From an uncultured Pseudomonadota bacterium (GTDB taxonomy: Bacteria; Bdellovibrionota_B; Oligoflexia; Oligoflexales; CAILAO01), in NCBI GenBank assembly GCA_903832105.1, contig CAILAO010000906.1, forward strand, positions 1 through 9,981: a stretch of DNA of 9,981 bases. Direction: 5' to 3'. Both the position numbers and the translations under genes were made by a program. Of this stretch, positions 6,927-9,981 are shown piece by piece; positions within the stretch are counted from its first letter, which is position 1; every line of letters begins with the position of its first letter. Under the pieces are notes generated by a model. That model saw only the letters and a list, made by a program, of their open reading frames with translations, was not told the origin of the DNA and did no database searches.

Positions 6927-8928
6927 TCAAAACCTCACCCATCAGACCTTCCGTCTCTTTTTCCAATACAAGAATATCTTTGCGGATTTCCTCAAGACTT
7001 CTCAAAGGTTTATATTTATAAAACTCTTTAGTAAAGTTAATCTCGTAACCTACCCTGTCTTTGCTTCTATCCATCCATGCATCCGGCACATGAGGCTCGA
7101 CTTCACGCTTAAAATATACTTCAATATTATCCATAAGAGGCACATTCTCGTTGTCGCGTAATTCGCTGTCAGGTTCCGGCTTCCCGTCTTTATCCAAACA
7201 AATATCGGCAGTCTCATCCCGCTCAGAGAGGGCATTAAGTATCGCACTCATAACCGACGCCTTAAATCGTAAACCGAGCTCTTCCATTTTCTTCTCAAGA
7301 ATCTCAACAAACTTCGGGCGGTTCTTATGAATCTTGTTTGCATCCATTCCCGCAAGCATTCCTAAGATTTGCTTTTGCAGATTTTCGCCTTCTTCAATTT
7401 CTTTGAAACCGTCTTTGCCTTTTTTCTTTGCCTTGGCAAGATTTAGGAATCCGGTTTCCTGCTTAAAGCGCTCAATTCGCCCTTTTGACGTATGAAAAGT
7501 AAGCTTCAACGGCCTCTCAACTGTTACGCGCGTATAGCCAAAATATTTATTAGGAAGTATTTTGCAGTATTCGCCCGCTTTAAATTCTCCATACATCTTT
7601 GTAATTTTAGCAATGTGCTCATCACTGATTTCATTTCTTTTATTCCCAAGACTACGCGTCATTTTGTTAAAAAACTCAACCGCGTTAATAAACTGGATCT
7701 TGCCTTTGCGCTCTTTTTCTTTTCGATTTGTAACGATCCAGATATATGTCGAGATGCCAGTGTTATAGAAAAGTTGATTCGGGAGCGCGATAATCGCTTC
7801 AAGCATATCCTTTTCGATGATCCATTTACGGATCTCGCTTTCACCGCTTCCAGCCCCGCCCGAGAAAAGAGGCGAGCCATTAAAGACAATTCCTAACCGC
7901 GCGCCGCCATTTTCCGGCCGCATCTTGGAAATCATGTGCTGTAAGAATAGAAAGGAGCCGTCACTAATACGTGGAAGCCCGGCACCGAAACGCCCTGAAA
8001 AACCTAACTGCTCAAATTCTTTGGTAATATCTTCCTCGATCTTTTTCCACTCCACACCAAAAGGAGGGTTACTAAGCATATAGTCAAACTTGTCATCTTT
8101 GAGACCATCTTGCGTAAAAGAATTGCCGAATTTAACGTGCTCTGTATTCTGCCCCTTGATCAACATATCGGAATTGCAGATGGCATAAGACTCTGGATTA
8201 AGCTCCTGGCCGAATACGCGTAAATCTGCATCGGGATTAAGTTCGCGAAGATATTCTTCTGCCACAGAAAGCATACCGCCGGTTCCACATGCGGGATCGT
8301 ACAGCGTTTTAACGATTCCTTTCTTTGTAAGGATATCCTTGTCATTCAAAAAGAGAATATTAACCATAAGACGAATAACTTCGCGCGGCGTAAAATGCTC
8401 TCCAGCAGTCTCATTTGACAGGTCGGCAAATTTACGAATAAGCTCTTCGAAGATGTAACCCATCTCAATGCTTTGAATCTTGTCGGGATGCAGATCAACT
8501 TCGGCAAAACGCTTGACGATCATATACAAGAGGTTTGATTTATCAAGCCGCTCGATATGATCATTAAAATTAAAATGTTCCAAAATACTACGGGCGTTCT
8601 TAGAGAAACCATTGATATAATCTCTAAGATTGGCGGCGATATCGTTCGGATCAGCGACAAGCTTCTGAAAATCAAACTTGCTCTTGTTGTAAAAGGACAA
8701 CTTCGCCTTTTTCTTAAGTACCATCTCAGTGGCTTCTGGTGATAATCTTTTGGTTTGTGGCAAATACGACAATACTGATTCCTTGGTCGGCTCAAGCACG
8801 CAGTCCAAACGCCGCAAAACTGTAAGCGGTAATATTACCCTACCGTATTCGGACTGCTTGTAGTCGCCGCGAAGCAGGTCCGCAATGCCCCAGATAAAAT
8901 TTGCGCTTTCTTTAAAATTGATCGTCAC
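6919..8928 (-). CDS. hsdM: Type I restriction-modification methyltransferase subunit M
   Basis: HsdM transfers a methyl group from S-adenosylmethionine to the N6 of adenine in the target set by HsdS, protecting host DNA. The 669-residue protein starts with the HsdM N-terminal helical domain (NFIWGIADLLRGDYKQSEYG, residues 9-28, and LPLTVLRRLD, 33-42). It continues with GEHFTPREVIRLMV (176-189), the SAM-binding motif I DPACGTGGM (211-219) and the catalytic motif IV NPPF (287-290), the standard gamma-class N6-adenine signature. A long C-terminal region follows (about 465-669) with VPDAWMDRSKDRVGYEINF near 614-632, typical of the larger M subunits. The start is a GTG at 8928 with AGGAG 7 nt upstream. 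It is the first core gene of the operon and appears intact. Confidence 0.97.
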   Translation of the reverse strand: MTINFKESANFIWGIADLLRGDYKQSEYGRVILPLTVLRRLDCVLEPTKESVLSYLPQTKRLSPEATEMVLKKKAKLSFYNKSKFDFQKLVADPNDIAANLRDYINGFSKNARSILEHFNFNDHIERLDKSNLLYMIVKRFAEVDLHPDKIQSIEMGYIFEELIRKFADLSNETAGEHFTPREVIRLMVNILFLNDKDILTKKGIVKTLYDPACGTGGMLSVAEEYLRELNPDADLRVFGQELNPESYAICNSDMLIKGQNTEHVKFGNSFTQDGLKDDKFDYMLSNPPFGVEWKKIEEDITKEFEQLGFSGRFGAGLPRISDGSFLFLQHMISKMRPENGGARLGIVFNGSPLFSGGAGSGESEIRKWIIEKDMLEAIIALPNQLFYNTGISTYIWIVTNRKEKERKGKIQFINAVEFFNKMTRSLGNKRNEISDEHIAKITKMYGEFKAGEYCKILPNKYFGYTRVTVERPLKLTFHTSKGRIERFKQETGFLNLAKAKKKGKDGFKEIEEGENLQKQILGMLAGMDANKIHKNRPKFVEILEKKMEELGLRFKASVMSAILNALSERDETADICLDKDGKPEPDSELRDNENVPLMDNIEVYFKREVEPHVPDAWMDRSKDRVGYEINFTKEFYKYKPLRSLEEIRKDILVLEKETEGLMGEVLNG

Positions 8929-9000
8929 TCGTAATCTCCTTTATATCCTTGCTTCCCGGTGGCCACAACGTCCTGCTGACGGCACCGCCTGCTGAGCCAT
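8929..9000. other. Spacer with a GC-rich core between the 155-residue gene and hsdM
   Basis: Bases 8951-8997 have 33 G/C out of 47 by my count, far richer than the A/T-biased genes on either side. On the minus strand the core contains nested complementary pieces (CGTC-AGCAG-GACG, with outer CGGTG and CACCG) but no T-run, so it is not a clear terminator. On the plus strand, 8958-8990 read as GGHNVLLTAPP, close to the P-loop neighbourhood of ComM/YifB ATPases, but no longer gene is present. A 19-codon minus-strand ORF (9000 to 8941) starts right after the previous stop and has no obvious function. I cannot assign a role. Confidence 0.4.
8936..8940 (-). promoter_or_regulatory. Ribosome-binding site supporting the hsdM GTG start
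   Basis: AGGAG, then the 7-nt spacer ATTACGA, then GTG. The following codons read TINFKESANFIW, which matches the usual beginning of HsdM, so this non-ATG start is well supported. Confidence 0.75.
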
Positions 9001-9468
9001 TTATTTTTTTCTGTTCTTCCCTTTGACTATGATATGACGTTTAGCTTGCTTCATTTCGCTCTGCAAGCTCATAACCTCAATCGATGGTTCTTTACTATAG
9101 TGTAAGGGCTTATGCTTAGTAACTGAATATTCAGGATGATTGTCTTTTTCAGCTCTGTAATTTTGCAAAACCTTTTCCATTTCGTACAATATCTGCCCTT
9201 TCCCAATGGCCTTCTGCCCGACTCCATAACTTTGATTGGAGGATAACTCCGGAAACAGAATGGGTTTTATCTTTTCTTCTATATAGCTTCCAAGTGAATA
9301 AAAACTTCTCATTTCTCCATCCGGACATTTCACCTTAAAAGTTTTTCCTCTTATCTGCTCCATAGATTCGATAAAATGCGATAGTTGACCCATAGTGGCT
9401 CTGCACATGGTTTCCAAACACAGTTCTATTAAATACGCCTGTTCATCTGTACATTTAATCATTGGCAT
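9001..9468 (-). CDS. Hypothetical protein, 155 residues
   Basis: I do not recognise a named family. The protein is soluble, with no signal peptide or membrane helix. It opens with a likely helical CTDEQAYLIELCLETMCRATMGQL (from residue 6; given here in part as TDEQAYLIELCLE and ATMGQLSHF). It then has SNQSYGVGQKAIGKGQILYE (77-96) and ends in a basic tail (KRHIIVKGKNRKK). The pairing of a helical EQA-x-LI-E segment, MGQ and a later SYGVG recalls small phage- or plasmid-type hypothetical proteins, from memory only. The ATG at 9468 has GAGGAG 9 nt upstream. It lies 48 nt after the phosphoesterase gene and 72 nt before hsdM. The basic tail may bind nucleic acid. The mRNA ends in an A7 run just before the stop, noted because such runs can slip. 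Confidence 0.65.
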   Translation of the reverse strand: MPMIKCTDEQAYLIELCLETMCRATMGQLSHFIESMEQIRGKTFKVKCPDGEMRSFYSLGSYIEEKIKPILFPELSSNQSYGVGQKAIGKGQILYEMEKVLQNYRAEKDNHPEYSVTKHKPLHYSKEPSIEVMSLQSEMKQAKRHIIVKGKNRKK

Positions 9469-9516
9469 AGATAAATGCTCCTCATTATTGCTGTATCCAT
9501 AAAGATTTACTCCAAT

Positions 9517-9981
9517 TTATAACTTATCCGGCGTGCCGCCCTTTTTCTCTTCCTTCAAGAATGTTGCAATCACAGAACTGATCTGTTTAAACGCAACCGG
9601 ATAATAGTCCCAGACCTCGACACAAAGGTTTACTATTATTGAATTCTCATTCAATCGTTTCACCTTGTACTTCTCATGAACATGGCCGCAAAAATTCCAC
9701 GGCACGTTGGGATCCGCATCCTCGGCCCGGTGCGTCATGCAGATATCCCTAGAGCCATAATGAATATACATCTTCGAGATGATCGTATTAAGGCTATTGT
9801 GCCGGTCATGGTTGCCTTTGATGAAAATGAACTTGCCATTCAGCCTCTTTTCGAACTGCCGGTATTTCTCTACTCCACCTTCTTTCCCACCTTTGAAGAT
9901 AAAGTCACCTAGAAAGAAAACTGTATCGTCCGGCTTAACCCGCTCATTGTGCTTTCGGATGATCGTTTCATTCATTTCCTC
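9517..9981 (-). CDS. Calcineurin-like metallophosphoesterase, partial (cut by right window edge)
   Basis: This is a two-metal phosphoesterase. Visible motifs, numbered from the first in-window Met (codon at 9975-9973), are FLGDF (21-25), the metal-binding GNHDRH (54-59), CMTHR (79-83) and GHVHE (97-101), followed by NLCVEVWDYYPV near the end. The frame is open upstream of that Met (GAG GAA ATG). The first metal motif (D-x-H) is missing, so the Met is internal and the true N-terminus lies beyond the window. Members of this short subgroup (about 170-190 residues) are common in bacteria and phages. Their substrates are generally unknown; a phosphodiester such as a nucleotide or nucleic-acid end is likely. 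It is on the same strand as, and just ahead of, the 155-residue gene, but a link to the restriction operon is not shown. Confidence 0.9.
   Translation of the reverse strand, partial: EEMNETIIRKHNERVKPDDTVFFLGDFIFKGGKEGGVEKYRQFEKRLNGKFIFIKGNHDRHNSLNTIISKMYIHYGSRDICMTHRAEDADPNVPWNFCGHVHEKYKVKRLNENSIIVNLCVEVWDYYPVAFKQISSVIATFLKEEKKGGTPDKL

Noticed and set aside
7492..7896. 134-codon plus-strand ORF within hsdM
   Set aside because: It is antisense to the methyltransferase coding region, with no domain signal, no good ribosome-binding site and low-complexity content; a shadow of hsdM.
8941..8975. Possible hsdM promoter: TTGTGG, 17-nt spacer, TATAAA on the minus strand
   Set aside because: The TATAAA runs directly into the AGGAG ribosome-binding site, so a transcript starting about 7 nt later would lack that site. 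The -35 match is also poor.
8941..9000. 19-codon minus-strand ORF (MAQQAVPSAGRCGHREARI) starting directly after the stop at 9001
   Set aside because: It is very short, lies in a GC-rich patch where stop codons are rare in any frame, and has no recognisable similarity.
8925..9010. Frameshift at the A7 run that would extend the 155-residue protein and end at a TGA overlapping the hsdM GTG
   Set aside because: A +1 shift is needed, no stimulatory element is clear, and the open frame is explained by the GC-rich patch. The neat overlap with hsdM is noted but not enough.
9459..9500. 13-codon leader ORF (MDTAIMRSIYLCQ) with GGAG upstream, overlapping the start of the 155-residue gene
   Set aside because: It has a fair ribosome-binding site but no regulatory codon run and no attenuator-like hairpin. 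Chance is likely.
9517..9975. Treating the phosphoesterase as complete from the Met at 9975
   Set aside because: The frame is open to the window edge (Glu-Glu before the Met) and the first metal-binding D-x-H motif is missing, so the gene continues outside the window.

Overview
The window is bacterial (genetic code 11, dense same-strand genes, Shine-Dalgarno sites) and of moderate GC by eye. The sequence alone does not identify the organism. The only lineage hint is a truncated left-edge gene with an N-terminal signal peptide. No rRNA, tRNA, CRISPR array, integrase or transposase was found. Every supported gene is on the minus strand, so the window is read from right to left.

Layout in reading order: (1) 9517 to the right edge, a calcineurin-like metallophosphoesterase cut by the window end. 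(2) 9001-9468, a 155-residue protein of unknown function. (3) 8929-9000, a short spacer with an unusually GC-rich core. (4) 234-8928, a five-gene type I restriction-modification operon: hsdM, a DUF4238 protein, hsdS, a DUF3644 protein with a HEPN-like motif, and hsdR. (5) 178-233, a short spacer with a weak inverted repeat. (6) 177 to the left edge, the start of a probably exported protein.

The central region is the interesting one. HsdM (N6-adenine methyltransferase), HsdS (two target-recognition domains) and HsdR (nuclease plus SF2 motor) form a complete and apparently intact type I system. Three things depart from a plain hsdMSR locus. A DUF4238 gene sits between hsdM and hsdS. A DUF3644 gene sits between hsdS and hsdR, the position held by the anticodon nuclease PrrC in the EcoprrI locus. 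HsdR carries an extra C-terminal LexA/UmuD-like (peptidase S24) domain with its Ser-Lys dyad intact. The junctions are an 8-nt overlap, a 4-nt overlap, a 6-nt gap and a 14-nt overlap, so all five genes are probably co-translated.

The inferred model is a layered defence. The modification and restriction core attacks unmodified DNA. The DUF3644 protein, if it is a HEPN ribonuclease, could be a back-up toxin held in check by the complex. The S24 domain could sense or respond to DNA damage or regulate HsdR. The function of DUF4238 is unknown. The gene calls rest on visible motifs; the layered model is a hypothesis.
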